Shown here: positions 33,586-42,399 of the stretch, piece by piece
Layout: every line of letters starts with the position of its first letter
Numbering within the stretch: position 1 is the first letter of the stretch
Assembly (NCBI RefSeq): GCF_030815405.1
Contig: NZ_JAUSWX010000001.1
Coordinates: 3,844,001 to 3,908,000, forward strand
Source of the DNA: Agromyces albus
GTDB taxonomy: Bacteria > Actinomycetota > Actinomycetes > Actinomycetales > Microbacteriaceae
Length of the DNA stretch: 64,000 nucleotides
Reading direction: 5' to 3'
Program-made: the position numbers and the translations under genes
Notes under the pieces: model-generated
Told to the model about the DNA's origin: nothing
What the model saw: the letters and a program-made list of their open reading frames with translations, nothing else
Databases searched by the model: none

Positions 33586-34602
33586 ATGAGCGGAAAGAGA
33601 GTCGGGATCACCGACGTCGCGGCCGCTGCCGGGGTGTCGATCACCACGGTGTCGCATGCCCTGAGCGGCCAGGGCAAGGTGAACGATCGAACGCGACAGC
33701 GGGTCATCGATATCGCGGCTGAGCTCGGCTATGCCCCGAACCGGCTTGCCAGCGGGCTGCGCTCGAAGCGCACGGGGGTCATCGGCCTCGTGAGCGACGA
33801 AGTGGCGACGACGCCGTTCGCCGGGCGAATCGTGCTCGGCGCCCAAGAGGCGGCATCCGATCGCGGCTGGCTGCTCGTGGTCGTGAACTCGGGCAACGAC
33901 CGGCTCATCGAGCAGCGGCAGATCGACACGTTGCTGGCGCAGCAGGTCGACGCGATCGTGTACGCGACCATGTACCACCGTCCGTCCTCATTGCCGGCAG
34001 CACTGCGCACGATCCCCGCCGTTCTCGTGAACACGCGAGACGAGGGCTTCGATACATCGTGGATCGTCCCCGACTCGTTCAACATCGGTAGGGATGCCAC
34101 GCGCCACCTGATCGATCACGGGCACGAACGCGTCGCCCACCTCACGATCGAGCAGCCAGGGCTCGGGAGGGACGGCCGTGTCGACGGATATCGTGCGGCG
34201 ATGGAGGAGCACGGGCTCTCACCGATCATCGTGAGCACGCCCGAGGGCGCGACGGCCGCCGGCGGACGCGAGGCCGCCGAACAGCTGTTCGAGCGGCATC
34301 CCGATGTGACCGCGGCATTCTGCTTCAACGACCAGATGGCCATGGGCCTCTACCAGGTCGCGGCGCTGCGCGGCGTGCAGGTGCCCGACGATCTCTCGGT
34401 GGTCGGCGTCGACAACCTCCAGCTCGTCGCGGGCGCGCTGCTCCCGGGACTGACCACCATTGCGTTGCCCCACTACGAGATGGGGCGATGGGCCATCGAG
34501 CAGGTCGAGCGCCTGCTCGAGCAGGAGGAGGCCACGCCTGTTCATGAGCGATACCGCTGCGAGCTCGTCGAGCGCGATTCGGTGGCCCGCCTTCGCGGCT
34601 GA
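33586..34602 (+). CDS. LacI-family transcriptional regulator
   Basis: A 338-residue LacI/GalR regulator: helix-turn-helix GITDVAAAAGVSITTVSHAL at residues 6-25, then hinge APNRLASGLRS and an effector domain. It is an orphan: the next gene is convergent and encodes a LysM lipoprotein, and no sugar genes adjoin. No clear operator was seen in the 141-bp gap upstream. The target is therefore unknown. Confidence 0.88.
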   Translation: MSGKRVGITDVAAAAGVSITTVSHALSGQGKVNDRTRQRVIDIAAELGYAPNRLASGLRSKRTGVIGLVSDEVATTPFAGRIVLGAQEAASDRGWLLVVVNSGNDRLIEQRQIDTLLAQQVDAIVYATMYHRPSSLPAALRTIPAVLVNTRDEGFDTSWIVPDSFNIGRDATRHLIDHGHERVAHLTIEQPGLGRDGRVDGYRAAMEEHGLSPIIVSTPEGATAAGGREAAEQLFERHPDVTAAFCFNDQMAMGLYQVAALRGVQVPDDLSVVGVDNLQLVAGALLPGLTTIALPHYEMGRWAIEQVERLLEQEEATPVHERYRCELVERDSVARLRG

Positions 34603-34631
34603 AGCAAGATCCGAATCAGGATCGGCCGAGG

Positions 34632-35090
34632 TCAGCCGGTCTTCGTCCAGTCGAGGTTGATGACGTCGCCGATGTAGACGGTCTCGCCGAAGTCGTGGAT
34701 CTGCGGGTTCATGCGCAACAGCTGCTGCTGCGGTAGCTCGAAGCGCTGCGCGATGTCGAAGAAGTGGTCGCCCTCGACGACGGTGTAGCTCACGGGCATC
34801 CCGTTGCCGTCGGTCACGGGTGTGCCGTTGGCACCCGTCGTCGCGCCGACGTCGTAGGCCGGCCCCCATTCGACGACCGGCGCCGGCGCGTTGGGCACGG
34901 GCTCGGCCGGCGGCGCCGGCTCGGCGGCGGGCGGCGCCGGAGCGGCCGTGGGCTCGGGCGCCGGCGTCGCGGTGACCGTCGCCGTGATCGTCACGGGTGG
35001 CGGTGTGGGTATCGGGGGTGCGGTGCATCCGCTCAGGAGGAGTGCCGTAAGGCTCGCGGATGCCGCTGCCATGCCGATGTTGCGCGCCAC
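34632..35090 (-). CDS. LysM-domain lipoprotein
   Basis: A 152-residue protein: lipobox LLLSGC with Cys22, then a Pro/Ala/Thr-rich spacer to about residue 85, then a LysM-like domain at the C-terminus (SYTVVEGDHFFDIAQRFELP to GDVINLD). LysM binds the GlcNAc backbone of peptidoglycan, so this is likely a membrane-tethered wall-binding protein. GTG 35090 follows GGGGGG; no earlier start gives a signal peptide. Confidence 0.78.
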   Translation of the reverse strand: MARNIGMAAASASLTALLLSGCTAPPIPTPPPVTITATVTATPAPEPTAAPAPPAAEPAPPAEPVPNAPAPVVEWGPAYDVGATTGANGTPVTDGNGMPVSYTVVEGDHFFDIAQRFELPQQQLLRMNPQIHDFGETVYIGDVINLDWTKTG

Positions 35091-35184
35091 ACGGCCCCCC
35101 GCCGATGCCGATGGCGCCCCCCGTTGCGGCGCCCGTCGCACCACTCTATCCGGCTCCCCGCGGAGTGCGGATCGACTCCATCCG

Positions 35185-35745
35185 TTACCCGCGGAGCGCG
35201 GATTGGCGCAGACGCCAGCGCTCGTACTCGAGCCACGGGTCGTCGACGCCCGCGCCGACCTCGGCGAGATGCGCCAGCAGCGCGTCGTGCACGGCGAACC
35301 ACTCGGTGCCCGGATAGCGGTGCGCCGCGAACTGCTCGTGTCGTCGCCGCTCGAGGGCGCGTCCGCCACGCTCGAACGCGAGCACCACGTCGTGCGGGAT
35401 GCCCGCGAGCCGTAGCCCGGGATTCGCCGAGGTGCCGATCTTGATCTGGTCGCGATACCGGATGTAGTAGACGACCTCGACCCTCGGACGCTCGAACTCG
35501 TCGTCGGGGATGTCGCCCACCCGCCACTCGCATTCGGCGCAGAGCCATCCCGACGGATACCGCACGCCGATGCGCGAACCGCAGGCCAGGCAGGGGCTCG
35601 GCAGCAGGTCGACGACACCGGCGTCGCGAGCCACCCAGTCGTAGGCGACGAGCAAGTGCTCGTTGCACAGGTTCAGCGGCGCATCGGCGTCGACCGGGCC
35701 CAAGCACGGGCGCCCATCGGCGAGCACGATGCCACATCGGCTCAT
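35185..35745 (-). CDS. zinc-ribbon plus T5orf172/GIY-YIG-like protein
   Basis: A 186-residue protein. The N-terminal half has cysteine/histidine groups (MSRCG, CNEH, CLACGS, CAECEW) that could hold one or two zinc ions. The C-terminal half resembles the T5orf172/Meiotically up-regulated 113 variant of the GIY-YIG nuclease fold (EVVYYIRYRDQIKIGTSANP, with RL later and a Glu-rich helix). Function in actinobacteria is unknown; it may be a nuclease or a nucleic-acid-binding derivative. ATG 35745 is chosen because the first CG pair begins there. Confidence 0.7.
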   Translation of the reverse strand: MSRCGIVLADGRPCLGPVDADAPLNLCNEHLLVAYDWVARDAGVVDLLPSPCLACGSRIGVRYPSGWLCAECEWRVGDIPDDEFERPRVEVVYYIRYRDQIKIGTSANPGLRLAGIPHDVVLAFERGGRALERRRHEQFAAHRYPGTEWFAVHDALLAHLAEVGAGVDDPWLEYERWRLRQSALRG

Positions 35746-35872
35746 GCCAGCAGGGTAGCCCCGCCCGCCGACAAGCACCTGTGGAAAGCGTGGTTGGAAC
35801 GCGCGGTTGGTCAGCGCGGCGCGAGCAGGTGGCCGGCCTTCCGACCGACCACCTGGCTCGATCACGCCGCGG

Positions 35873-36358
35873 TCATACTGCTGTGCGTCCGCGTGGCGTG
35901 CGCGCCCTGGTCGTCGCCAGGTTCCGCCCGACGAATATGCCGAGAAGGACCATGCCGACGCCGAGCACGAGGTGCAGCCAGCCGTCTGCGGCGTTCATCG
36001 GCACGAAGTTCGCGGGGTTGTCACCGGTCACGATGAGGCCGTAGACCCAGAGCACGAGATACACCACGCCGCCCCAGATCAGGAAGTTCCGCGATCCGGC
36101 TGCGCTTCGGGCGAAGGCCAAGCCGGCGACACCGAAGAGCAGGTGCACGATGTTGTGGAGAATCGACACCTGGAACACACCGAGGAGCAGGGCACCTGAT
36201 TCGTGGCCTGCGAAGGTCATGGTCTCGACGCCGGTCGTGAGTCCGGGGATGAATCCGGCGATGCCGACGAGGAGGAACACGATCCCGACGACCAGTGCGG
36301 TTTTCTGCACTGCGGTCTCTGCGTAGCCGCGGTCGGCGACGCTCCTGGTTTCACTCAT
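35873..36358 (-). CDS. DUF4383 membrane protein
   Basis: A 161-residue protein with four hydrophobic segments, matching DUF4383 (conserved blocks FQVSILHNIVHLLFGVAGL and ADGWLHLVLGVGMVLLG). Strong AAGGAGG ribosome site before ATG 36358. These proteins are common in actinobacteria; function unknown. Stands alone. Confidence 0.85.
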   Translation of the reverse strand: MSETRSVADRGYAETAVQKTALVVGIVFLLVGIAGFIPGLTTGVETMTFAGHESGALLLGVFQVSILHNIVHLLFGVAGLAFARSAAGSRNFLIWGGVVYLVLWVYGLIVTGDNPANFVPMNAADGWLHLVLGVGMVLLGIFVGRNLATTRARTPRGRTAV

Positions 36359-36514
36359 GGTCTGCCTCCTTCGGTTGGTCGCGATCTCGTCGCGACTGCA
36401 GTTCAACTGCACCACGAGTGGCCCCATTTGCGTAGACCCTTGACATTCGCTGGGAGTCCGGTCCACGCTTTCCACGCTGATGTGAGCAATTCGCCCCCGC
36501 CATAGCCGGTGTGC

Positions 36515-37987
36515 TCAGGCGAGCGCGAGCAGTGCCTCGCGAATGCGATCGAGGCCCTCGGCGAGCAGCGTGTCGCCGGGGCCCGCGTACCCGAACACGA
36601 TGCCGGGCTGCTCGTCTCCTGGCACCGCCGAGTAGTCGGCGAGGGGCGCGACGGCCACCCCTTCGGCGGCGAGCCGGGCGACGACGGCGACGGATGCCGC
36701 GTGGCTCGCGAGCCCCACCACCGCATGCAGGCCGCCGTCGAGTCCCGAGAGCGGTGCCCGGTCTATGCCGTCGAGGGCATGTAGCACGAGTCGCCGCCGG
36801 TGCGCGTAGTCGCGCCGGGTCACCGCGATGTGCCGGCGCACGGCCCCGCTCGCGAGCAGCGCAGCGACCGCCTCTTGCGCGACGCCGGGCACCGGGCACG
36901 GCTCGTCGGCCCGGATGTCGCCGATCGCCTCGCGAAGCCCCGAGCCCCGCGGCAGCACGAGGTAGCCGAGCCGGAGCGAAGGCGTCAGCACCTTCGAGAA
37001 GCTGCCAACGAGCACGACGCGCTCGCCGCGATCGAGCGAGGCGAGCGCGGGCAGGGGAGCGCCGAGGTGGCGGAACTCGCTGTCGTAGTCGTCTTCGATG
37101 ACGAGCGCGCCGGCGGCGCGCGCCCACTCGAGCAACTCGAGCCGCGCGGCCACGGGAAGGCGCCCGCCGAGCGGGTACTGGTGACTCGGCGTGACCATGA
37201 CGGCATGCAGCGGAGGTGGCATCCGTGCGAGTGACTCGACGACGAGTCCGTCGGCGTCGACGGCCACCGGCACCGTGCGGGCGCCGCGGTGCTCGAGCGT
37301 CCGCCGAGCCGAAGGGTAGCCGGGATGTTCGACGGCAATCACGGGCATGCCGTCGACCACCAGGCGGAGAGCGGATGCCGCGAGTGCCACGGCCTCGCTC
37401 GTTCCCGCCGTGACGACGACGTCGTCGGCCGAGCACGCCACCCCGCGGGCCTGCCGCAAGTGGTCGGCGATCTCGGCGCGGAGGCGCGGCACCCCGAACG
37501 GCAGCGGCGGCCCTGCGGGGATCTCGAGCGATGCGGCGTGCCGCCAGGCCGCGCGCCAGGCGCGGGTGTCGAGCCGCGCGGTCGAGGGGCGCCCGGGAAG
37601 CAGGTCGACGTGCGCGCGGATGGTGCCATCGGCACTCGGCGGAGGCGCCGCGGCATCCGTCGATCCGCCCGCCTGCCGGCCCGGCTTCGTCGGTGCCGTT
37701 GGAGCAATCGGGCTCGCCGCGACCGCCGCCCGATCATGCTCGATCGCCGCGACGCGCGTGGCCGCGCCCTGCCGCATCTCGAGGTAGCCCTCGCCGGCGA
37801 GTTGCTCGAACGCCGCGACGACCGCGCTGCGCGAGACGCCGAGCTCCGACGCGAGCGCCCGCGTCGACGGAACCGGATCGCCGGGGCGCAGCGAACCCGT
37901 GAGGATGCCGCGCCGAAGTCCGGCGACGAGCTGCACCCCGATCGGCTGGGCAGCGTCGCGGTCGATGACGAGCAGGGGGCCGTCCAT
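36515..37987 (-). CDS. MocR-family regulator (GntR-aminotransferase fusion), PdxR-like
   Basis: A 490-residue MocR protein. An N-terminal GntR winged helix (GDPVPSTRALASELGVSRSA near residue 36) is joined by a linker to a class I aminotransferase-like domain, with the PLP lysine in GSFSKVLTPSLRLGYLV (about residue 332). Such regulators sense PLP (PdxR) or PLP adducts (GabR). The divergent neighbour encodes a PNPOx-fold protein, so control of a vitamin-B6- or flavin-linked gene is plausible. Direct repeats in the gap are its likely binding sites. Confidence 0.9.
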   Translation of the reverse strand: MDGPLLVIDRDAAQPIGVQLVAGLRRGILTGSLRPGDPVPSTRALASELGVSRSAVVAAFEQLAGEGYLEMRQGAATRVAAIEHDRAAVAASPIAPTAPTKPGRQAGGSTDAAAPPPSADGTIRAHVDLLPGRPSTARLDTRAWRAAWRHAASLEIPAGPPLPFGVPRLRAEIADHLRQARGVACSADDVVVTAGTSEAVALAASALRLVVDGMPVIAVEHPGYPSARRTLEHRGARTVPVAVDADGLVVESLARMPPPLHAVMVTPSHQYPLGGRLPVAARLELLEWARAAGALVIEDDYDSEFRHLGAPLPALASLDRGERVVLVGSFSKVLTPSLRLGYLVLPRGSGLREAIGDIRADEPCPVPGVAQEAVAALLASGAVRRHIAVTRRDYAHRRRLVLHALDGIDRAPLSGLDGGLHAVVGLASHAASVAVVARLAAEGVAVAPLADYSAVPGDEQPGIVFGYAGPGDTLLAEGLDRIREALLALA

Positions 37988-37999
37988 GCGTCCTCCTCA

Positions 38000-38046
38000 A
38001 CTGGACTGGTCGTTGCCGCGTGAAGTGGACTGCCGAGGCGACCAGT
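38000..38046. promoter_or_regulatory. direct repeats for the MocR regulator
   Basis: AACTGGACTG (38000-38009) and AAGTGGACTG (38024-38033) are direct repeats 24 bp apart, and ACTGGT (38006-38011) has an inverted partner ACCAGT (38041-38046). MocR regulators typically bind direct repeats in divergent gaps. The spacing is close to two helical turns plus a few bases. Confidence 0.55.
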
Positions 38047-38072
38047 ATGCCCGCGACACTAGCAGCGTGACC

Positions 38073-38735
38073 ATGACGAACACCAGTGCCCAGCGTCGCA
38101 TCCGCCGCCTCGCCGAGCGCCAGACCCACGACCGCGACGCGCTCTTCGAGCTGCTCGACAGCGAGCTCGTCGGCCACCTCGCGGCATCCGTCGACGGCAC
38201 GCCCGTCGTCGTGCCCATGGGATTCGCGCGCGACGGCGAGCACGTGCTCGTGCACGGCTCGACCGGCGGCGGGTTCGCCCTGCGCGCCGCGGCCGAGGGG
38301 GCGATGGTGGCCTTCGCCGTCACCGCGCTCGACGGGCTCGTGTTCGCGCGCTCGCTCTTCGACAGCTCGATGAACTACCGCAGCGCGGTCGTCTACGGGG
38401 TGCTCGAACCGGTCGAGGGCGAGCGAGCGGATGCCGCCCTGTTGGCACTCTCGGAGAAGCTCATGCCGGGCCGCTCCGCCGAAGTGCGCGCGATGACCCG
38501 CAAGGAGGTCGCGGCCACTCGCGTGCTGCGCCTCTCGCTCGACGACGTGGTCATGAAGGTGCGCGCAGCCGGGCCGTCGGAGGCGGCCGACGACGGCGAG
38601 GACCACACGACCTGGGCCGGCGTGGTGCCGCTCGGGCGCGCCTGGGGAGCGCCTGTTCCCTCCGGGCTGACACCTGCCGGCACCCTGACACCGAAATCGG
38701 TGGCGGCACTGGCGACATCGAATGCCGCGAACTGA
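38073..38735 (+). CDS. pyridoxamine 5'-phosphate oxidase-family protein
   Basis: A 220-residue FMN-binding split-barrel protein. The opening ERQTHDRDALFELLDSELVG and the strand PVVVPMGFARDGEHVLVHGS are typical of the PNPOx/NimA-like family annotated as pyridoxamine 5'-phosphate oxidase-related. True B6 activity is not assured. ATG 38073 is chosen; GTG 38067 six bases upstream is equally possible, and no ribosome site is visible. Divergent from the MocR gene. Confidence 0.82.
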   Translation: MTNTSAQRRIRRLAERQTHDRDALFELLDSELVGHLAASVDGTPVVVPMGFARDGEHVLVHGSTGGGFALRAAAEGAMVAFAVTALDGLVFARSLFDSSMNYRSAVVYGVLEPVEGERADAALLALSEKLMPGRSAEVRAMTRKEVAATRVLRLSLDDVVMKVRAAGPSEAADDGEDHTTWAGVVPLGRAWGAPVPSGLTPAGTLTPKSVAALATSNAAN

Positions 38736-38764
38736 AGACTCGACTGCTGGAAAGGGGGTGCGTG

Positions 38765-38875
38765 ATGTTCGCAACCATGCTCGTCATCGGACTGATCGCC
38801 GCACTGGCGATCGCCGCTGCGTTCGTGCAGTTCCGGCGCGACGGCTACCACCGTACGCCGACGCTGCAGCGCTGA
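38765..38875 (+). CDS. 36-residue single-helix membrane peptide
   Basis: A short frame coding one hydrophobic helix (FATMLVIGLIAALAIAAAFV) followed by a basic, aromatic tail (FRRDGYHRTPTLQR). AAAGGGGG ends 6 nt before ATG 38765, and a strong hairpin follows 38 nt after the stop, so it looks like a real gene. GTG 38762 is an alternative start. Its family is not recognised. Confidence 0.65.
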   Translation: MFATMLVIGLIAALAIAAAFVQFRRDGYHRTPTLQR

Positions 38876-38913
38876 GCTGAAGAAACGACCAGTCGCGCTC
38901 GACCCCACACCCT

Positions 38914-38943
38914 CCTCAGGCCGTGGAACTCCACGGTCTGAGG
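38914..38943 (+). terminator. terminator hairpin after small membrane gene
   Basis: CCTCAG-CCGTGG pairs with CCACGG-CTGAGG (13 bp including one G-U) around a 4-nt loop. Confidence 0.72.
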
Positions 38944-39059
38944 CGCGCCCGCCTCCTCGTATGGAGAAATAGGGCGATCGCCCGATGAGCGGGTGGGGCC
39001 TTAGCGAGCACGCTGGAGACATCCGGTCGGAGAGGCCGGATCGAAAACCTGGAGGAATC

Positions 39060-39245
39060 ATGCAGTTCTCGGCTGATCTCGTCGCCCTGCAGATGCACCG
39101 CGCCGACGTGCACCGCTCCGAGCGGGAGCTCGCCGTGCGACGCAGCATCGAGGAGCGGCGCTCGGGCGACGCGACGTCGTCGCCCGAGGCGGCGCCGAGC
39201 CGTAACCGCGGACACCACTTCGCGGTGCGCCTCGCCCTGCGATGA
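39060..39245 (+). CDS. 61-residue hypothetical protein
   Basis: A small, highly charged protein (His-, Arg- and Glu-rich; ADVHRSERELAVRRSIEERR in the middle). It has a near-perfect GGAGGAATC ribosome site. A 12-bp palindrome GGGCGATCGCCC (38972-38983) lies upstream and may be regulatory. The stop overlaps an ATG of the LuxR-type frame (ATGA), so it may be coupled to it. No family recognised. Confidence 0.62.
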   Translation: MQFSADLVALQMHRADVHRSERELAVRRSIEERRSGDATSSPEAAPSRNRGHHFAVRLALR

Positions 39246-39316
39246 CTGCGCGGGTCGCCGTGCCCGACGCGGCCTCCCTCGGTGTCGGCGGTACGTGGGA
39301 CGATGAATCAGTGACC

Positions 39317-42271
39317 ATGTCAGCGCCGGCCATGATCGGCCGACACGCCGACCTCGCGAGGCTCGAAGCACGCCTCGACGAGGTGCGTGCCGGCGCCCCG
39401 TTCACCGTCATCATCGGCGGCGAGGCGGGCATCGGCAAGACCCGGCTCGTGCGCGAGTTCACGGCGGGGCTCGCGTCAGACGTCCGACTGCTCGCCGGTC
39501 AGTGCGTCGACCTCGGCAGCGTCGCTGCGCCGTATGCGCCGGTGAAGACCGCATTGCGCACCCTCGTCTCCGAGGTCGGCGCCGATCGCGTGCTCGAGGC
39601 GGTCGGCCCCGGGCGCGCCGCGTTCGTGGCGCTCCTGCCCGAGCTCGCGGCATCCGGTGCCGACACCGACACTGCGCCGGCGCCGGCTGGCGCGGCCGCC
39701 AGCCAGCTGCACGAGGCCATCGCGGTGCTCCTCGAGACGTTCTCGCGCGAGCGGCCCATCGTGTTCGTCATCGAAGACCTGCACTGGATCGACGCGGCGA
39801 GCCTCGCGCTGCTGCGCTTCCTCATGCGCGCGCTCGGGTCGAGCCGCGTGCTCACCGTGCTGAGCTACCGCACCGAAGACGTCACGCGAGGCCACCCGGT
39901 GCGGGCATTCCTCTCCGAAGCCGAGCGCGACCGCTGGGTCGAGCGCCTCGAGCTCAGCCGGCTCACCCGTGCGCAGGTGCGCAAGCTCGCGAAGTCCCTC
40001 ATCGTCGACACGACACCGAGCCAGAGCGTGCTCGACACGCTGTTCCGCCGCAGCGACGGCGTGCCGTTCTTCGTCGAAGAGCTCGTCGGCATCGACGGAT
40101 GCCGCGACGAGGGCTTCGTGCCCGACACCCTCCGTGAGCTCCTGCTCGCCCGCTACGAACGTCTGCCCGAATCGGCCCAAGAGCTGCTGCGCCTCATCTC
40201 CACTGGCGGCGTGCGTGTCTCCCACGCCCTGTTGTCCAAGGTCTACGCCGGCACAGCAGATGAACTCGACGCCGCGGCTCGTCAGAGTGTGCTCTTCGGA
40301 GTGCTCACGATCGAGGGCGACGACTACGCCTTCCGCCACGCACTTGTGCGTGAGGCGATCCTCTCCGACCTGCTTCCGGGTGAGCGCGCGCGCTTCCATG
40401 CGCGATACGCCGAGGCCTACGAGGCGATGGCTGCGGCCGGCACGAGGCGACTCGCGGCCGAGATCTCCTTCCACTGGCTCGGTGCGCACGACGCGGTGCG
40501 AGCGTTCCCCGCGACGATGCAGGCGATGCGTGAGGCTCGTGACGCCGCCGCCTATGAGACCGCAGCCCAGCTCGGCGAACGCGCCCTCGGCTTGTGGGAC
40601 GTCGTGCCCGATCCAAAGCAGGCCGCCGGCATGGGCAAGCTCGAGCTCATGGGCCGCACCGCCTCGCACCTGCGCAACGCAGGGGAGGGCGAACGCAGCC
40701 TCGCCCTCGTGAAGGCCGCGCTCGCCGAATGCCCGCGCGACGATCCGCACTATCCGAGACTGTTGCGCGACAAGGCGCTCAACCTCGCGAACGTCGGACG
40801 CGGTGGGTCGATTCCCCTGCTCGAAGAGGCCCTCGAGGTGCTCGGCGACGAACCGAGCGAACTGCGAACCACCACCTACACGGGGCTCGCCGGGCGGCTC
40901 ATGATCGAAGGCCGTCTCGACGAGGCGCTCGAGACGGCCGAGCGGGCGCTCGACATGGCGCTCGAGATCGGGTCGCCGCGATTCGCGTCGATCGCCACGA
41001 ACATCGCCGGCGTGAGCCGAGCCCAGCGAGGCGAGGTCGAGCATGGCATCGAGGTGCTCGAGCGCGCCCGCGTGCTCGCCGAGGGTGATGGCGGCGCGCT
41101 GCTGCGGTACTGGGTGAACGCCTCCGACCTGCACTACCTCGTCGGCAATCATCGCGAAGCGGTGCGGCTCGCTGAAGAGGGTCTCGCGGCCGCGCGCACG
41201 CAAGGCGTCGAGCGCAGCTCGGGCGTCATCCTCGCCTCCAATGCCGTCGATCCCCTCTTCGCTCTCGGCGAGTGGGACCGTGCGCAAGAGCTCATCGATC
41301 GCGCCATCGCCCTCGACCCGCCGGCCCCGTTCACCGCCTACCTGCAGCGCGCGCGCATCTGGTCGCTGCTCTGGCGAGGCGACCCGGCCGCAGCCGCTGA
41401 AGCCTTGCGGGCGTCGCGCAGCTTCATGGCCCCCATCATGGAGGTCGAGATGCAGACGCGACTCGGCGTCGCGCGGGTCGCCGCCGACATCGCCCTCGCG
41501 AACGGCGATCTCGTTGCAGCCTGGCGCGAGGTTCGCGGCCTCCTGCATGAACGACTACTCCCGTTGCCGGGCTATGCACTGCCGATCATCTGGGCGGGCG
41601 GGCGCCTCATCGCCGACGCGCACCGACACCCCGACGCCGTGCCGGCCGACACCGCGTCCGAGATCGCCGCGGCCGAGCCGGCCCTGCGCTCGCTTCTCGG
41701 CCGCTTCGGGTTCTGGCCGAGCCAGCCGCTGTGGGGTGCGTTCTTCGAGGCCGAGCTCGCCGGCGCGGCATCCGAGGGGCCCGGCACCGACATCGCGGCG
41801 TGGCGCGATGCGGTCACCGTCGCTGCAGGTCCCACGGCCCCGGTCTACCTCGCCGCGTACGCCCTGCTCCGACAGGGCGAGGCGGAGCTCGCGGCGGGCG
41901 ACCGGGTCGCGGCGCGCGCGACGCTGCAAGCGGCGTTCGACGTCTCCGAATCGAGTGGCGTGGGCGCCGTGCGTGACCGCGTCGTGCGGGTCTGCGGGGC
42001 GGCAGGGCTCGGTCTCGACGATGGATCGACGGCCGCCGACGGCGGCACAGCGGCGGGCGTGGCCGATCCGGCGACTGCGGCGACGGCAGAGCTCACCGCG
42101 CGCGAGCGCCAGGTGCTCGAACTCATCGCCGAGGGTCTCAGCAACCGGCAGATCGGCGAGCGCCTCTTCATCAGCGGCAAGACGGCGAGCGTGCACGTCT
42201 CGGCGATCCTCCGCAAGCTCGGCGCCGCGACCCGCACCGAAGCGGCGTACCGGGCGGGCGCGCTGAGCTGA
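39317..42271 (+). CDS. LuxR-family regulator with AAA ATPase (LAL/MalT-like)
   Basis: A 984-residue large ATP-binding LuxR regulator. The NTPase domain has Walker A GGEAGIGKTRLV (about residues 34-45) and Walker B IVFVIEDLHWID. A long TPR-like helical region follows. The C-terminal LuxR helix-turn-helix is clear: LTARERQVLELIAEGLSNRQ, then SGKTASVHVSAILRKLG. Such proteins activate transcription when an inducer and ATP are bound. ATG 39317 is chosen because the VGR-like start (MIGRHADLARLEARL) follows; the frame is open to an ATG at 39242 that overlaps the previous stop, and that longer form cannot be excluded. Confidence 0.88.
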   Translation: MSAPAMIGRHADLARLEARLDEVRAGAPFTVIIGGEAGIGKTRLVREFTAGLASDVRLLAGQCVDLGSVAAPYAPVKTALRTLVSEVGADRVLEAVGPGRAAFVALLPELAASGADTDTAPAPAGAAASQLHEAIAVLLETFSRERPIVFVIEDLHWIDAASLALLRFLMRALGSSRVLTVLSYRTEDVTRGHPVRAFLSEAERDRWVERLELSRLTRAQVRKLAKSLIVDTTPSQSVLDTLFRRSDGVPFFVEELVGIDGCRDEGFVPDTLRELLLARYERLPESAQELLRLISTGGVRVSHALLSKVYAGTADELDAAARQSVLFGVLTIEGDDYAFRHALVREAILSDLLPGERARFHARYAEAYEAMAAAGTRRLAAEISFHWLGAHDAVRAFPATMQAMREARDAAAYETAAQLGERALGLWDVVPDPKQAAGMGKLELMGRTASHLRNAGEGERSLALVKAALAECPRDDPHYPRLLRDKALNLANVGRGGSIPLLEEALEVLGDEPSELRTTTYTGLAGRLMIEGRLDEALETAERALDMALEIGSPRFASIATNIAGVSRAQRGEVEHGIEVLERARVLAEGDGGALLRYWVNASDLHYLVGNHREAVRLAEEGLAAARTQGVERSSGVILASNAVDPLFALGEWDRAQELIDRAIALDPPAPFTAYLQRARIWSLLWRGDPAAAAEALRASRSFMAPIMEVEMQTRLGVARVAADIALANGDLVAAWREVRGLLHERLLPLPGYALPIIWAGGRLIADAHRHPDAVPADTASEIAAAEPALRSLLGRFGFWPSQPLWGAFFEAELAGAASEGPGTDIAAWRDAVTVAAGPTAPVYLAAYALLRQGEAELAAGDRVAARATLQAAFDVSESSGVGAVRDRVVRVCGAAGLGLDDGSTAADGGTAAGVADPATAATAELTARERQVLELIAEGLSNRQIGERLFISGKTASVHVSAILRKLGAATRTEAAYRAGALS

Positions 42272-42305
42272 CGCGCGCCGGGCAGCCGTGCGCGCCAGGT
42301 CACCC

Positions 42306-42362
42306 CGAGTTGCCAGTTCTGGCCGCATTGATCTCGTCCTCGCGGCCTCAAGTGGCAACTCG
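42306..42362. terminator. inverted repeat between convergent genes
   Basis: CGAGTTGCCA (42306-42315) pairs with TGGCAACTCG (42353-42362), and GGCCGC (42321-42326) with GCGGCC (42342-42347). It lies between the LuxR and GH32 3' ends and can act on both. Confidence 0.62.
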
Positions 42363-42399
42363 ATTCGGCGACTGGAATGAGTGCGCGCGGCGCGCTGAC

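Noticed and set aside
38972..38983. GGGCGATCGCCC as a HIP1-type repeat
   Set aside because: Single copy noticed in the window; it may be a local operator, but there is no evidence of a dispersed family.
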